From contig JANCRA010000028.1 of the NCBI GenBank assembly GCA_024362935.1, forward strand, positions 4,500,501 to 4,564,500: DNA of 64,000 nt. The letters run 5' to 3'. Position numbers and translations under genes: made by a program. This DNA is from Setophaga petechia (Eukaryota; Chordata; Aves; Passeriformes; Parulidae). The notes under the pieces were generated by a model. That model did no database searches. It was not told where the DNA came from and saw nothing but the letters and a program-made list of their open reading frames with translations. Below are positions 48,701 through 61,980 of this stretch, piece after piece (positions within the stretch are counted from its first letter, which is position 1; every line of letters begins with the position of its first letter).

Positions 48701-49989
48701 GGAATACAAAAACAAAACAAGTTGATAACAAAACAAAGGATTCCAAATATTCTGTAAGCAATAGTTTTGTTTTCCAGTCAGTTTTAACATAAGAGCAGTG
48801 CTGACAGCAGACTGCCTCCTCATTAGCTAATGGGATAGAGCTGTCAGCAGCAGGCCAGGCTGCAGGCTGAAGCTCAGGAGGCCTAGACAGAACTTTACAG
48901 GCTGTAAAAAAAGCTGGATGAGGGTGCTCTGATCTGCTGACACAGGACTTGCTGATATCCATTCACTGAGAGAACTTCTAGGAGGCTGGAAGGATGCTCA
49001 TGTTGTGTCAATATTTTCAACAGAAATGCTGGCCTGCCAGCCAGGCATCAGTCCTGAGTAAAACAGCAGAAGGGCTGACTTGATTAATAGAAAAACAGGG
49101 GGGATCATATCATTTGTACCAACAAACAAGTGTTTATCAGAAGGCAGAACTTGCTAAATGAATCTTATTTTCATTTTAAATGGATTAAAAGTTTCCTTGC
49201 CTGTTGAAAGGTATCAGTGTCACTGGACTGGACTCTTGCACACTTCACTGATATTATGTGACATGCTGATCAGGGAACTATGGCAGCTGAGATTTACCAT
49301 GTCACATTAAATGAATTAAACCTGGCTCTACAACAAGTCACACAACAGAAGTGGGGATATTTTACTAAGTGTGATTCTGAAGGAGCTCCTCAGGAGTTTC
49401 AGATCTGTTTTCTTTAATAAATTGTTAGCAACAAGGGAGGACACAATCAACAACCCCATCCTAATGCTACAGCTTTTAGTAAATGAGGAGAGCAGAGCTC
49501 ACTGCTGGAATGATGTGGCTTGCTTGGCAAGTTGGAATGTTTCAGTGTCTAAGAACATTGGCTGTAAGACTCAGATCTAAGGATCCTGCTTTGGAAGGCA
49601 GTCCCTTTGGAAGGGTGGTTAGGCTGACAGCAAGAAGCCCAAAGTTCAGGAGGTGCCAGCACAGGGCTGCAGGGAAATGGGCTCTGAGCACTGGGACAGG
49701 CAGGGAGTGCTGTCACTGCTCAACTGCAGAGTCACAGCTACCCAGACACAGCAAGTGCAGCTTTGTTGACTGCCACTCAGGAAGGCTGTTGATAAACAGA
49801 AGAGCACTCAGGAAACAGCTGCAAGAAAGATGAAGGGGCTGGGAATGATGTTTGATAACAACAGATTCAAGAAGCACACATGGGTTTGGATTTTTAGGCC
49901 AATGGCTGATTTGCACAGGGTTGTGTTCATGTACATGGGAAAACCAATTTAATTGTTACAGTTGTCTGTGTGACAAAACTGTAAAAAAG

Positions 49990-50265
49990 CCCTCACCAGC
50001 TGCATACAACAGCAAACAAGGCACACGTTTATTAGTAATGAGGATAATTAGCTGGAGCAATTCATCAGCAACTGTAGCAATTCTACTTTACCAAAAATTA
50101 TTCAAGTCAAAATTAGATCTTTTTCTGAAAACCTGTGTAGTTCAAACAGGAACGAAATTTACAGAAGCCTACAGCTAAAACATAGAGGTTATCTATTTAT
50201 AGAGATTAAATAGGCAGAAATGGTCTCATCTGCTCTGACAATCTGTTTTTAAATAGAGTCCAATT
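49990..50265 (+). mobile_element. Probable L3/CR1-like ancient LINE 3' fragment
   Basis: The segment CAAAATTAGATCTTTTTCTG AAAACCTGTGTAGTTCAAAC AGGAACGAAATTTACAGAAG, followed by AATGGTCTCATCTGCTCTGA CAATCTGT, resembles the 3' end of ancient L3/CR1 elements (TCTAAATTAGATCTTTTTCT.., GGTCCCTTCTGGCCTTAAAATCTATG). The left boundary is uncertain and the element may extend to about 49620. Assignment is from memory of the family. Confidence 0.5.
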
Positions 50266-50267
50266 CA

Positions 50268-50345
50268 AATATACGCATATGTATATATGTATTTGCACAT
50301 ACATATATATACATATTAAATAAGAATTTAATATACATAGTAAAT
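50268..50345. repeat. AT-rich simple repeat (TATAYA, TTAAATAAGAAT)
   Basis: Alternating TATA/CATA words are followed by two copies of a TAAATAAGAAT motif. It lies just beyond the presumed end of an L3/CR1-like fossil. Confidence 0.6.
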
Positions 50346-53300
50346 AAGAATCTTAGGGCAAGTGTTTCTGTCTATTCAAATGCTTTTTTCTTTCTGAGCA
50401 AGTGCACAGGTAGAAAAAATGGCTTTAACTGCAGTGGCAAGTGGTGCTACTGAAGAGCATAAATGCCAATTCTTCTTATCACTTGTCTATTTCTATGCTC
50501 ATTGCTGCAAAACCTAATGAACCACAATTGATATGTGGCAAGAGGGCAAGGTTTGTAAGCTTTGCTAAATTACAAAGAATTACAGAGTCAGAACAAAGCT
50601 AGAGGGCATTGCTTAAGTGCTTAATTCTCAAGAATAGAAGAAACCTCTCAGGATTGCTGTTTCCAACTAGCTCTTTTTAGCAGCTAATTCTTCTAAGATG
50701 TGTATCAGCGTAGCTACTGCTCATTTGAGCTGCAGGAGCAGCTCAAACCTCATCCTGGAATGGAACCTGCAGCAAGAGCAGTCACACAACCCTGCCAGCC
50801 AGGTAAAAGGAACAAGGTGAACTGTATCTGCACGTGCAGCACTGCAACTGTCACTCTCCTGCTGTTCACCTGCAAGAACCCTCCTTCCCTTCAAAGCACC
50901 AGATCCCAAACACAGCTGGGGTAAGGTGGCCTCTGACAGATCAGTTCTTGCCACGTTGCAGTTTCCTGCTGGGCCTTGACTGGCAGACAACTTCACTGTA
51001 AGGAGGGCTGGGCTGTGTGCTGGGAAATACCTACTTGGGCAGGAAGAATATTGTAAAGTTTCCAACCTGCATCATTTCCTAAAATGACTCAAGCAGCAAT
51101 ATTCACACAGATGTATCCTATGGCTGATTTTACAAATTCCATACATTCATCAGTGTAGTTGTAAAGAACATTAAAAATAAAACCTCTGCAAGCAAGGTCC
51201 ATGTCTTGCAATGGAGGATCTGGTTCAATGCAACTGTAGCTCACATTTTCCTACCATTCATAAACTGCACAAAATGCCATCAGCAGTTCCTTTCATTGAA
51301 TTGGAGCCAGGTTGTAGAATCAGGAAACATTCTCTACTCCAAGGGCATGAGGATGTAGGCACGTGTTCTTTAACAATGCATATGTTCAACACTGCTTCCC
51401 AGGCAGGTCTGAAAGCATTGGCAAAATGTGCATTGGCCTGAAACTTGCCCTGTTGTCCCAAAAATCAGAGGTGAATGGCCTTTGGCAAACACTGGTGAGA
51501 TAAGCAGAATCTACCTGAATGTCACTTCTAAAAAAAGAGTTCAGTTTCCTGCCACCTAGAACAAAATTATTATCTCCTGATGGCACCTGGTGCTTTTAAT
51601 GTCAGCTTGTTCAGCTGTATCTGCATTATCATTTCCATCAATCATGGGGATGGAAAGGCCTTCCAGACCTCCATTTTCTGGAATAGGTTTCTTCTTTCCA
51701 CAGCATCAGTTTGGAGACTCTTTCAAAGTCTCCCTGTTCAGAGGGTTATAGGTATTTATCTTGTTTCAAGACTAAGTTTATGTCTGGCCCAGTCATACCC
51801 TTTTGCTCTTTGACTAATGCTATCCTTTGGTTTAAATATGTTTCTCTTCCTGTTGTTCATTCCTGCAGTGTATTTATAGATGGCAGACTCTTTTCTTCTC
51901 TTATCCAGGGGGTTTCCAGGGTTACTGGGAAATTAAGAACCTTTTTCTGCACTTGTTTCAGAGCTAAGTACCTGCAAAGCTCGTTAAAACTTCATTCCTG
52001 CTTTGTACAATGCACCAGTAACCCCTCATCCTTCCCTGATTACCAGGACTGCAATTGCATTTTTCCCACCTGGCAGGTCAGATCCAGACTTTGGCTGGCC
52101 CTGCCATCCTTCTTCCCCATCTGATTACACTGAGCTGCCATGGACAGCAGAAACCTCTCTTGATCTGTGCACTCATAATCACACATTTTGTCCTGCTGAA
52201 TTGTATCCATTTCAATTCCTTTACATTTTAAAATTCTCCATGAAAGTAAACCAATACAAATATTAAAATCACATATATTGCTAGGAACATCATTACTCTC
52301 TACCCTCATCTCATTTCCATGCAGCCTGCTTTGTCTCCTCCACCTGTATGGTTCTATTCTCAGAGGACAAGTCTGTTCAAACCCTTTGTGCTGCTCTATT
52401 CCAGTTCTTTCAGAATGCTGGAGTGAAAAGCCCTGTACTTGGGTAAGATCCTGGTAATAAAAAAATTGTACAACAGCTGACAAAGAAATTCCTTTATCCA
52501 TATTCAAGTATGTTGGTTTCCCTAATCAGTTCTCCCTTTGAAAAAAGAAAATCTGAATCACAAACCTACTTTTGTTTATCCTTACAGTTAATTTAAATAG
52601 AATCAATCTATGATCACCCCAGCCAGCATGTTTTTCAGCAACCTCTTTATCATATCATTAACACTTGGAAGAATCACATTTGAAGTCGTATCACCCCTTG
52701 TTGATTCAGGCATATTTTGATGAGGAGGATCTATTAGATATTATATCTGACCTCACATTGATGAGCATTTGCTCTCCAGTCCATTATCTGGGAGGTTTGT
52801 CTTTGTGCAACAGTCCCCAGGAATATATGGCTCTTTAATAACACCACACAGATTTAACCCAGATATCTTTCTGCTAAAAGAGAGAACCCTTATATATATA
52901 ATAATATAATATATAGCATCAACAGGCAGAACATTTTATCCATGCAGTCCTTCATGGGTCCTTACCAGCTGCTTTGTCCTGAGCAAAAGATAGAAAGGGG
53001 ACCAGTTGTCATGTTTTGAATTTTCTGGATAATACAGATGGATTCCAGAGAAGTAATTTAGACAAAATCCGGGTTACAAGGAAGATTGAGAAGTTTGAAA
53101 CCTCACCACAGAGTCAATCTTTTATGCTAGAACAAACAAATAAGAGGGCACCTGCCATTAGTTCTGTTTGCACAAGTGTTAGACTCTGCCTCAGCCAGAA
53201 GGGAATAGCTGGGAAAGCTGATTTTATTATTCATTCACAAAACAATTCTTACCATTATGAAAATAGTCTTAGTGATACCCTTGAATCTGAATCTCCAGCT

Positions 53301-54825
53301 TTTGCTTATAAAAGCAAAACCAAGGCCTTGGAAATATTACTGTTGAGAAAAGCTGCCACATCTTTCTCTCTGAAGAAGCCACAATTTGTTGAACTGTGAA
53401 GTCCTTCACAGTACAGAAGCCACAGCACTTTTATCACCACAAAGCAGCTGGCCCTTGATACCACATGAATGTGTTGTGGGTTGTCTCTTCCATACAAGTA
53501 TTTTTAGCATTTGGGCTTTCCTTGATTTTTGGTGGACTGCACTCCCTGAGGAATAGGTGGTGGAATGAAATGAACTTTCTCACATCTGAGCACCATGGGA
53601 ATAGCTCTGCCCTCTGCATCCAGCCCATGGAGAATTGTTCCATAAAACCAACATGCTAAGTGACTGACTTAAATTGCAGCTTTCCTCCCAAGCATTTGGA
53701 AACATCCTCCTGCCACACAAACATGGTAGAGCTGATTTACAGCTTGATGGGTTTCACAGGTAGGAGCTGATTTACTTTTGTCAGCTATCAGCAAGAGGGT
53801 GAGAAAAACTAGTTTTAGAGGAGGCAGAAGCCTTGCTGACTCCAGGCTTAAGAATGCTCTGCTCCATCCAACCAGCTCACCTGAGAGGTGTGGCCTTGGC
53901 ACAGCACTGGGGAAAATTACACCAGATAAATAAATGCAGTTCTGACAGATTCCATTCCTGTCCCTGGACAAGCTGCTTCACTTCCTTTGTTCCTCCATCC
54001 AACAGGCACCCAGCCAAGGCGCCCTCAGAGGGCTCACACTGACCATTTTGGTGGAAACAAGTCAAAAAATGAGGCCAGATGAGTGCAAGGCTTTGCACAG
54101 ATAAACCCACTGGAAGGCTCTCTTGTTCACAGGCACTTAAAAAACAAATCAGTAATGTCCCTTTCAAGGTCCAGTCAGACACCTACAGGTCCAAACAAAC
54201 ATCTATAGCTTACACCTGTACAACTTTCTCATGCTGGCAATCTCCAGCTTATCTGTGAGCATTTCCAAAGGGAACTCAATGTCTGTAATCATCTCTAGAG
54301 TGATGCAGAAGTGCTCAGGCATCCACTCAGCCCCAGGATGAGTCCAGGTGGGCAGTGGGTTACCCTGCTGGGCTCCAGTGAGTCTGAGCAGCTGCAAGGC
54401 AGGTGACCAGGAGAGCTCCTGCCACAAAGGGGTACAACAGGAGTTCCCATAAATGCTGTGTGATGGAGACATCCCAGTGGCATTTTAATTCCTTACATAG
54501 GAAATCCAAGCTAGAAGATAACTTCTTCCAGAATCATCATTTAGGTTTGTAGAAGCAGAAAGAAGGGATCCCTTCAGAAAGGGCATACCAGCAACCTGAG
54601 TTGTCCTTCTGGTCCTCGAGAGTGGGGAAGAGCTTCAGGCCAGGTGTTCTGCAGCAGGAATGTATCCACTCATCAGTGTCAGGCCTCAAACACACACAAT
54701 GAACCAGCTACAATGACTGTGAGGGGGCAAAACACTGGGAACAAACCAAAGCAAGCCACTTCCAAGGACAAAACACTTATAGCTACAGATTTATATGCAG
54801 GAGCAAAGAAATATGCAGACAAGTC

Positions 54826-54890
54826 ATAGTTAAAGTTAGGAGTTAGGAGACTATGACTATAGTTATAGTTAGGAGTTTTAGTTAAAATAT
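54826..54890. repeat. Degenerate GTTAGGA/GTTA-rich tandem tract
   Basis: Repeated AGTTA and GTTAGGAG words (AGTTAAAGTTAGGAGTTAGG and so on) form a short imperfect tandem array. Confidence 0.6.
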
Positions 54891-56580
54891 TTGAATGCTT
54901 CATAAAAGAAATTGCAGGAGAGTCACACAATGTTTTGGATGAAGCAGGATCCCCTCAGGAAATGATCCATGAGCTGCTCCAGGGTCCCAGTGGAGCTGTG
55001 CCATCATCCTGGCATGTGGAGCAAGGGGCAAGGTCCTGCCCCGTGGGTGTTTGAGCCAGAACAAGCCCAGGAGCACAAATATTTCTGTCATTGCAGCATT
55101 TTTACCTCACTGAGCAGTCTGGTAGCACTTCCAGATTCTTCAAATTGCCGTGAGGCATCCAGCTAATCTTTTATGCTTCTCTCATAACTGAGCTCACACT
55201 GCAAGTCTGGAAACAGAGCTAGACTCCACCAGGTCCGTGCTGCCCAGGGTTAAGTCTTCTCCTCACACCTCCCATGAAGCACAATACAAGAAAGCACAAG
55301 AACTTGCTCCTGTTTCCTAGTGGCAGCAGGACTTTGGCATAGCTTGCAAAACACTTTGCATGTTTCTGATAGCAGGTGCAATAGAAACATTATTTACCAC
55401 TATATTTTCCTGGCATCTTTCCTAGATCTTCCACGGAGCAGATGGAGAATGAGCAGCACTGAGGCTGAGCTGTGGGTGCAATCATTCTCACATGCCTAAT
55501 ACTCCTCTGAGTAGCAACCACTACTCTCAGTACAGATAAGTGTGCTTACCATCACTACTACAAGAGCCAGAGCCTTGCTCAGCAATCCAGAGAACAACAT
55601 TCCCAAGTGCTCCCTACCACTTGCAAGGGGCTCCTTGCTGCCATGAGCTCAGAGAGACCAGGGCTGAGAGTTACAACACAAGAGCAGTGATGAGGAAAAA
55701 TATGTGAAGCATTTTCCTGCACCCCCAGGGGACAGGTCACAGCCCCATTAGCATGAAGCAAGAGAAGGGGGAAGGAAGGCTTTGAGTATTGGAACCACCT
55801 CACAGGGCAAAGGAAATGCTCTGTTCTTGCAGAACAGTGTGAGCAAGCAGATGCATTAGAAATCCCAAATCTCTCATCCCCTGTGATGCTTCTTCAGCTT
55901 TTGTTTCCCATCTCCCAGGAGGCAGAGAGCAGATGCCCTGTGTGAGCCAGGGTGCTGTGCTCAGCCTGGGAGGGCAGCAGCAGGTGCAGAGCACACCTTC
56001 ATGGGGAATGCTGCACTGGGTGTAGCCATGCACTGCCCTCATGGAACACAAGCAAGGTTTTCCTGGATCAGCCCCAATTTCTTCTGTCAGAACAAATACA
56101 ACAGGAAAAATACACAAAGAAATTTAGAAGTATTTGTATAGTGAAGCCTATTACACCAGCTCAGTCACAGCAGTTTAAATGCATTTCCTGGTGAATGCTG
56201 GCATTCCTTTCCCATGTTTCCTGGGTTCCCAAAGCTAATTCCCTGCAGTTTTCTGCACCCACTGATTTTGTTGTGGCCATCCCAGCCAGGCAGGCAAAGA
56301 GAATATCAGTCACTTCCATTGGAGCCTCACTGTCTCTAAGGAAAATGGTGGGAACGAACAGCAATCCAGCCTTGAGAAAGGCCAGTGCAAGACCCGTTCA
56401 TATCCTCTGCTTCCCTTCCCTCTCTGCCTCCTTGCAGCCTCAGGTGACCAAGTGAGCCGTGAGGGGTGGGACAGGGCACAGCCAGGTCCTGCCTTCCCCT
56501 GCCCCGCTGCTCCTTCCGAGGGCGGGCAGCCCCCTCTCCTGGTGAAGGGTTACCTGCAGCTCCACTCCCCTACGGACACA

Positions 56581-56655
56581 ATTCCATAAGGACCGAGTTT
56601 CCCAATTCCATAAGGACAGAATTCCATAAGGACCGAGTTTCCCAATCCCATTCGA
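56581..56655. repeat. Two-copy 40-bp tandem duplication with inner repeats
   Basis: ATTCCATAAGGACCGAGTTT CCCAATTCCATAAGGACAGA is followed by a second, partly truncated copy. The 13-mer ATTCCATAAGGAC occurs three times. It lies just after a small GC-richer patch (56455-56580). Confidence 0.88.
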
Positions 56656-59600
56656 GCTCGTCTGACAAGCACAGACTGGCTTCTCTGCATATCACCAACA
56701 ATCTCCAGGCAAAAAGTAAAAATAGAAAAAAATTAGAAGACAGCATGTAGTAGATCTTTCAACAAAACCAGATAGCACTGACCCTGCAGTTCAACCAGGC
56801 CAGGTTAGTTTACAAATATTCCTTCTAGGTGAAGGAAATGCTTGGAGATAAAATTTTGAGGCACTGAGTTATCTGCATTTGAGTCAGCCCTGCTGGATGG
56901 TGGGGCCCCATTCTTCACACACACAGTGAAAAGCTGTCCCTGCCACTCGTGGCTGTGTGTGAATTCAGAGAACACAAGGTGCAGTAGAATCCTCCCGTGG
57001 CAGATGGGGGCTGTGACACAGAGCAATTAGCAATTAATGACAGCCTAAAGGTGTCACTCTAAGTCTGTAGCCCAGCCAAGGACTGGATAAAGATGTCAAA
57101 TACCAGACACTCCTGTGTTTTCCTTGGGGGATTATCTAAAAATCAAGGCTATAAAAATTCACCTAGGTGATACAGGCATGGATGAAAATACATTCCCTGG
57201 CAAATTCCATCCCTACCTCCATTGTTCAGAAGCTCTCCCTGTCCATCCCTCCCCTGACCTCTAGTGGCTTAGGCTCTGTTCAAAGAGGAGCTTTACTAAG
57301 CTGAGTGACAAGCGACTCTGTAGCTCTGGCCCAGTAAAATGCACTCTTTTTCTACTGAGAATAATTGTATAAAAAAGAATGAATCCCAACCACCTCTAAA
57401 TGACATTTGGAACTTGCAGTTTGAACTAGACAAGCCTGGTTTGTTTTTACTATTTGTAAGTCTGTTCCTGCAGAAAGCAAAGGAGACTTTTCAGAGGAAA
57501 TATTAACCTTGGCTTAGCCCTTCCTAAGCTCAAGCATGTGCAGGTTTCTGAGGGATTTATCTGTTCCTCCTGCAGACTAAACATGGGAGGGAAAGAGCAG
57601 AGATGGTGCCTTACAAACCCAGAAAACACAGGGACAGGAGAAGCTGGGACAGGGACATGCAGCTCAGCAATGGTCAGTTAACACACTCATGTTCCTGTAA
57701 CCCACAGGTGGTTTTTGCCTAGGAAATATTCTTGCACAGGTAGATGGGTGCAAACATGGCATGCTTTAATTTTGGGCTTTGGGTGGAGGTGCCATGGACA
57801 CACAGAGTCCTGCTGGCCTCTGCAGGGGTGAGTAGGGCACTTGATAATCTAGATACTTTATGGAGTACTAAGACTCAAACCAGAACATGCCCAATATCCA
57901 ATTTCTTTGCTGAATTAATGCACTGCTTATAAATACAGCTGCAAGGTCGTTGTGCCTAGGCAATCAAAACTCTGTGGCACAAATATGGACATGCCAATGT
58001 GGGGGAAAGATTAGAGAAGAAATTGATTCTGCATTTTCTAACCAGGAATAATTCCAGGTAGTCAATGGCTCATAAGTTGCTATTGACTTAGAAATGGATT
58101 TCCCATAATCTCCTTGCACAGAGGAGGTGGTAAATAGCAAGAGAAAAGTGGGAAAAGGAATCTGGAAAAGATTTATTATTGCTCAGTAAAAGACAAAGGA
58201 GACGTTCCCTGTATTTTTAACTCCAAGGACCTGCTCTCCTTCCCAGCTTCAAGTCTGGAATTTCAGCCAAAAAAGCAGATCCCAGACTACCTTCAGAGCC
58301 ATTCCAGGTGATGGTTAAAACATTCAGATATCAGCAGGAGTCCCTGCATGCACTTGTCAGTAATGCTAAGAATAAAACCATTTGCAGGATTGAGATCTGC
58401 TTGTGAACGGAAAAAGAACAAAAATTTTCCCCTGAATTTCTTTGCAATCAGTTTTTCAAACTCTCCCTGTTCCTGGCATCACACAGGCTCCTTGAGGTAA
58501 GTAGGAATTACCTTCCACTACAAAATACATTTTCTGTGTCAGAATTAAAGATACATGGGTGGAAGCTGATGCATCAGAGCTCCAGTTTGCTTTGAGCTGC
58601 ACCTTGGTCACACACCTGCAGAACATCCAGAGTCACACAGGACCTGGCAGGTACCACTGAACATCACATCTGTAAAAATAAATCATCCAAGGTGAGGGCA
58701 GAGGGTGCATGGGAGCACAGAGTATTCCAGCTTTCCTACAGAAATCACAAAAATAGAAATGCTGGTTAAAACTGTTGGTTTTACAGCAATGCATTTTACT
58801 GGTTTGCCTTCATCCATGAACTTTCCTAGAAGAGATTGTTATTTTCAATTTTCTCATACCCAGCCCATTGAGATGGGTGAGAGCTGGAATATTCTCCTGA
58901 AAGCTCAAGTTTCTTCCTCACCAATTGATCCTCAGCCCAGGTTTGCTCAGTGGAAGCCAAGGCAGAGCTGCTGAGGCATTTCCAGCTGCCATGGTTCAGA
59001 TCTCTCTGTGCTGTGACCACCCCAGAACTTTCCCCAGCTCTTGGATTCTCTTCTACAGAAATTGGCAGCTGCCCATCAGGCCCCATTCCCCCTCAGAACT
59101 GCCCTGGATCCATGCAGAAATTCTGAAATTCACTTGCCTGTTCCTAAGACTTATCCTGCCCCAGTTTGCTGTTGCAGGGCTGGTTTGGCCATTTGTGCTT
59201 TCTGGAAAGGAAAGATTTGTATCTGAGACCAAATGAGATTTTGACATGTGTCCAATTTTCTGCTACTTCTTTTTTTTTTTTTTCCTCAAGACACTGCTTT
59301 GTTGAAGCAACTAAAATGATTTCTTTGGGTTAAAGGTAACATCAGTTATTTTATTTCTTTTCAGATATCTGTGATTCTAGTGAGGGATGGGTAGGAATGT
59401 CACCACTCCAAGGGCCACTCACTGACATTTGGCCCAGCTGCCAGATCCATTCCCTGCTGGATGCACAGTACTCACATCACACACCCTCCAGGGCAGGCCC
59501 AAAATTTGACAATAATCCATGTGTCCCTGAGAACACAGAGTCAGGTCATTCCCTTCACAGCACAGCTGGCACTTGCTGCCCCAGCAATACCTGAATATCT

Positions 59601-60357
59601 CTTCTAGACTGAGATCTCTCCTCCCCCTTGCTCATCTCTCCTGCTAAATAAATTGAGAAGAGAATAATCTCTGGCCTTGATTTCTCTGCAGGTATGATCT
59701 GAACTATTTTCATTATTGTAACTAAATTCTAGAGCCCTGCAAATTGGTCACCATGCTTTAAAGCATGAAGATGAATCTGTGCTGACTTTACTTCCAAATC
59801 AGTTCCTCTCAGCTGTTATTGCTTCTGGCTACACCAAGGTTGGGGTAGAAGCACCCACCCAGCCTGAGACCTTGGCTCAGCTTCCAGGACTGTGCTGAGC
59901 TCCAGCCCAGCTCCTGATGCTGGGGTGGGAGGCACTGCAGGCTCCCCCAGACACCTCCAGGGTACAAACCTGCATTTCCAGGCTCTGAATCAGCCCTGTG
60001 CACACAGCAGAGGAGTGGAACTGACCTCCACTACAGCTTTAGGCCCAGAGTAGGCAGGAATGGTGCATTCAGCCTGCAGGACCCACGGGAGGTGTAAGGT
60101 ACCTCTGCCCCAGGGTGGGGTCACTTGGTCATTGCTGAGCAGCACCTGGATGTCACCACATTCCTCCTCACAGAGAAAAGCAAGGCAACAATTCTTCCCA
60201 AGAATATTTCTGAGATTGACATTCTCTGAACCTCAGAGAAGGGAAGGACAATTCTTATCTTATTTGCTGTGCCTGTGTTGTACCAAAGCAGAATGCAATA
60301 TGGAGATTGTTTACCACAGTGATGGTGCTTTGCTTCCCTGGCCTGTCAGGGCCAGGG

Positions 60358-60375
60358 GTGTGTGTGTGTGTGTGT
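60358..60375. repeat. Short (GT)9 microsatellite
   Basis: A run of GT dinucleotides in otherwise ordinary flanking sequence. Confidence 0.85.
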
Positions 60376-61950
60376 TGGGACTGTCACTGACAATCATGAG
60401 ATTCTGGGCAGTTGTGTGCAGAGTTGAGTGCTTGGCAGATTCAGTTTAGATGTAATGTAATATAGTATAGAATAATATAGTATTATAAAGTCATTAATCA
60501 GCCTTCTGATATCCATGGAGTCCTCCTCATCATTTCTCCCTGCCACAGGGGCTGTCCTGATTCAACACCTGGGCATGGAGAGCAGAAGAATTCCCCTTCA
60601 GCTTAGGAAATCCTGCTGTCACTGGAATCCATGATACCTGGGACTTCCATGGATGCTGATGCCAAGTGTTTGGAGCTGTTACACCCTCCTACCCCATTCA
60701 GACCACTTGGAAGGCTATTTTATTTCTTTGCACCTTTGTCCCTAAACATCTGAACCCAGAGCCACAACCTGCATTACATGAATGGAAAAGATGCCTTGTG
60801 TTCATCAGTACTGGCTCAAGTTGGGTTTTAGGGGAGATTTCAACACAAGCTCAGCATCAGCTCTCCAGCTGAGTCCTCTTCTGAGCTCTGAGGCTAATTT
60901 CTGAAACCCCTGAGAGGATTTTACCCAGGGTCTATTAGCCATTGTGCAGCAGGAGGTACATTACCATGGAACAACAACTCCAAGGAAATAGCTCAGATTT
61001 ACAGTGCAACTGAACAGAGTGGGAAATTAAGTAGTCCCAGGTGTAGCCTGAGTAAGTTCCTTGTAACAGGAAGCAAAAAAAAAAAAAATCAGAGTGAAAA
61101 CTAAAAAAGAATAGCTCCTGGAAGGTGTGCCTGTCTTTCACTCATTTTCCTATCTAATATTAAGAATTGGATATTTTATCAAAATTTTTACCCTAGTCCT
61201 ATGGGTGTACAACAAATAGGCTTTAAAACACTATATACATGCACAGACATATAAATGCACTTGCAACTAATATTGTACACATATAGAAAATTGCAACTTT
61301 CTAAGTGAAAAATTCTTTACCAAAACATTAATGTGCAGCTGTTTGTAAGTTTTTGCTGCTGTGAAATACTACTTAGTCTAGAATACACACAGAAATATGT
61401 GTGGGTCATAGCCTGCAGTGTCATGAGGATGTGATGCTCAGTGTTTATGAGTACTGAAAACTCAGGAGGAGCCTGTTCCCTGCCAGCCTGGAACAAGCTG
61501 TGGAGATGCAAACACTGTTACACAGCCAGGGCTGCACCCCACAGGAGCAGTGAGGAACATGAACATTGCACATTTACACCTGGGGACAACCCAGAGAGCC
61601 CCTGGCAGGAGTCCCCTGTGTCTCTGCTGAGTTTGTTTTGCTTTAAATGTGATCCCCTCAATGGCCTCCTGCCTTGCCTCTGCCAATTGGACCCTCCAGG
61701 GGTGCCAAAACGTAAAACAACAGTAAGCAGGCAAAAAAACAGAAAGTCTGATTCAAAGACATGTCCCTATGACAGCACAGGTGTTTTACTCTCACCCCAT
61801 TCTGATGCTTTTTGGAAGTGACAGAATTTCCTCATCACAAGGAAGACAAGGGCCTTGCTCAGGGTCTGATGAACTCCTCACATGATGCAGGTACAGTAAT
61901 GCTGTCAGTAAAAGTCTGAACTGCTTCTGTGTCACAACATTAAGCCTGAT

Positions 61951-61980
61951 AGATTAATGATACACAGATTAATGATACAC
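61951..61980. repeat. Exact 15-bp tandem duplication
   Basis: AGATTAATGATACAC occurs twice in direct succession. It is a simple recent duplication. Confidence 0.9.

Larger units (their letters stand above)
41291..49989. other. Upstream flank of SPNS2, no gene recognised
   Basis: This holds the GT microsatellite and the polypurine tract listed above and otherwise ordinary non-coding DNA. A plus-strand open frame at 45114-45515 has an acceptor-like TTTTTTTTCTTCAG in front of its middle part (about 45213), but no matching donor or known domain. I found no spinster-family exon. Confidence 0.55.
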
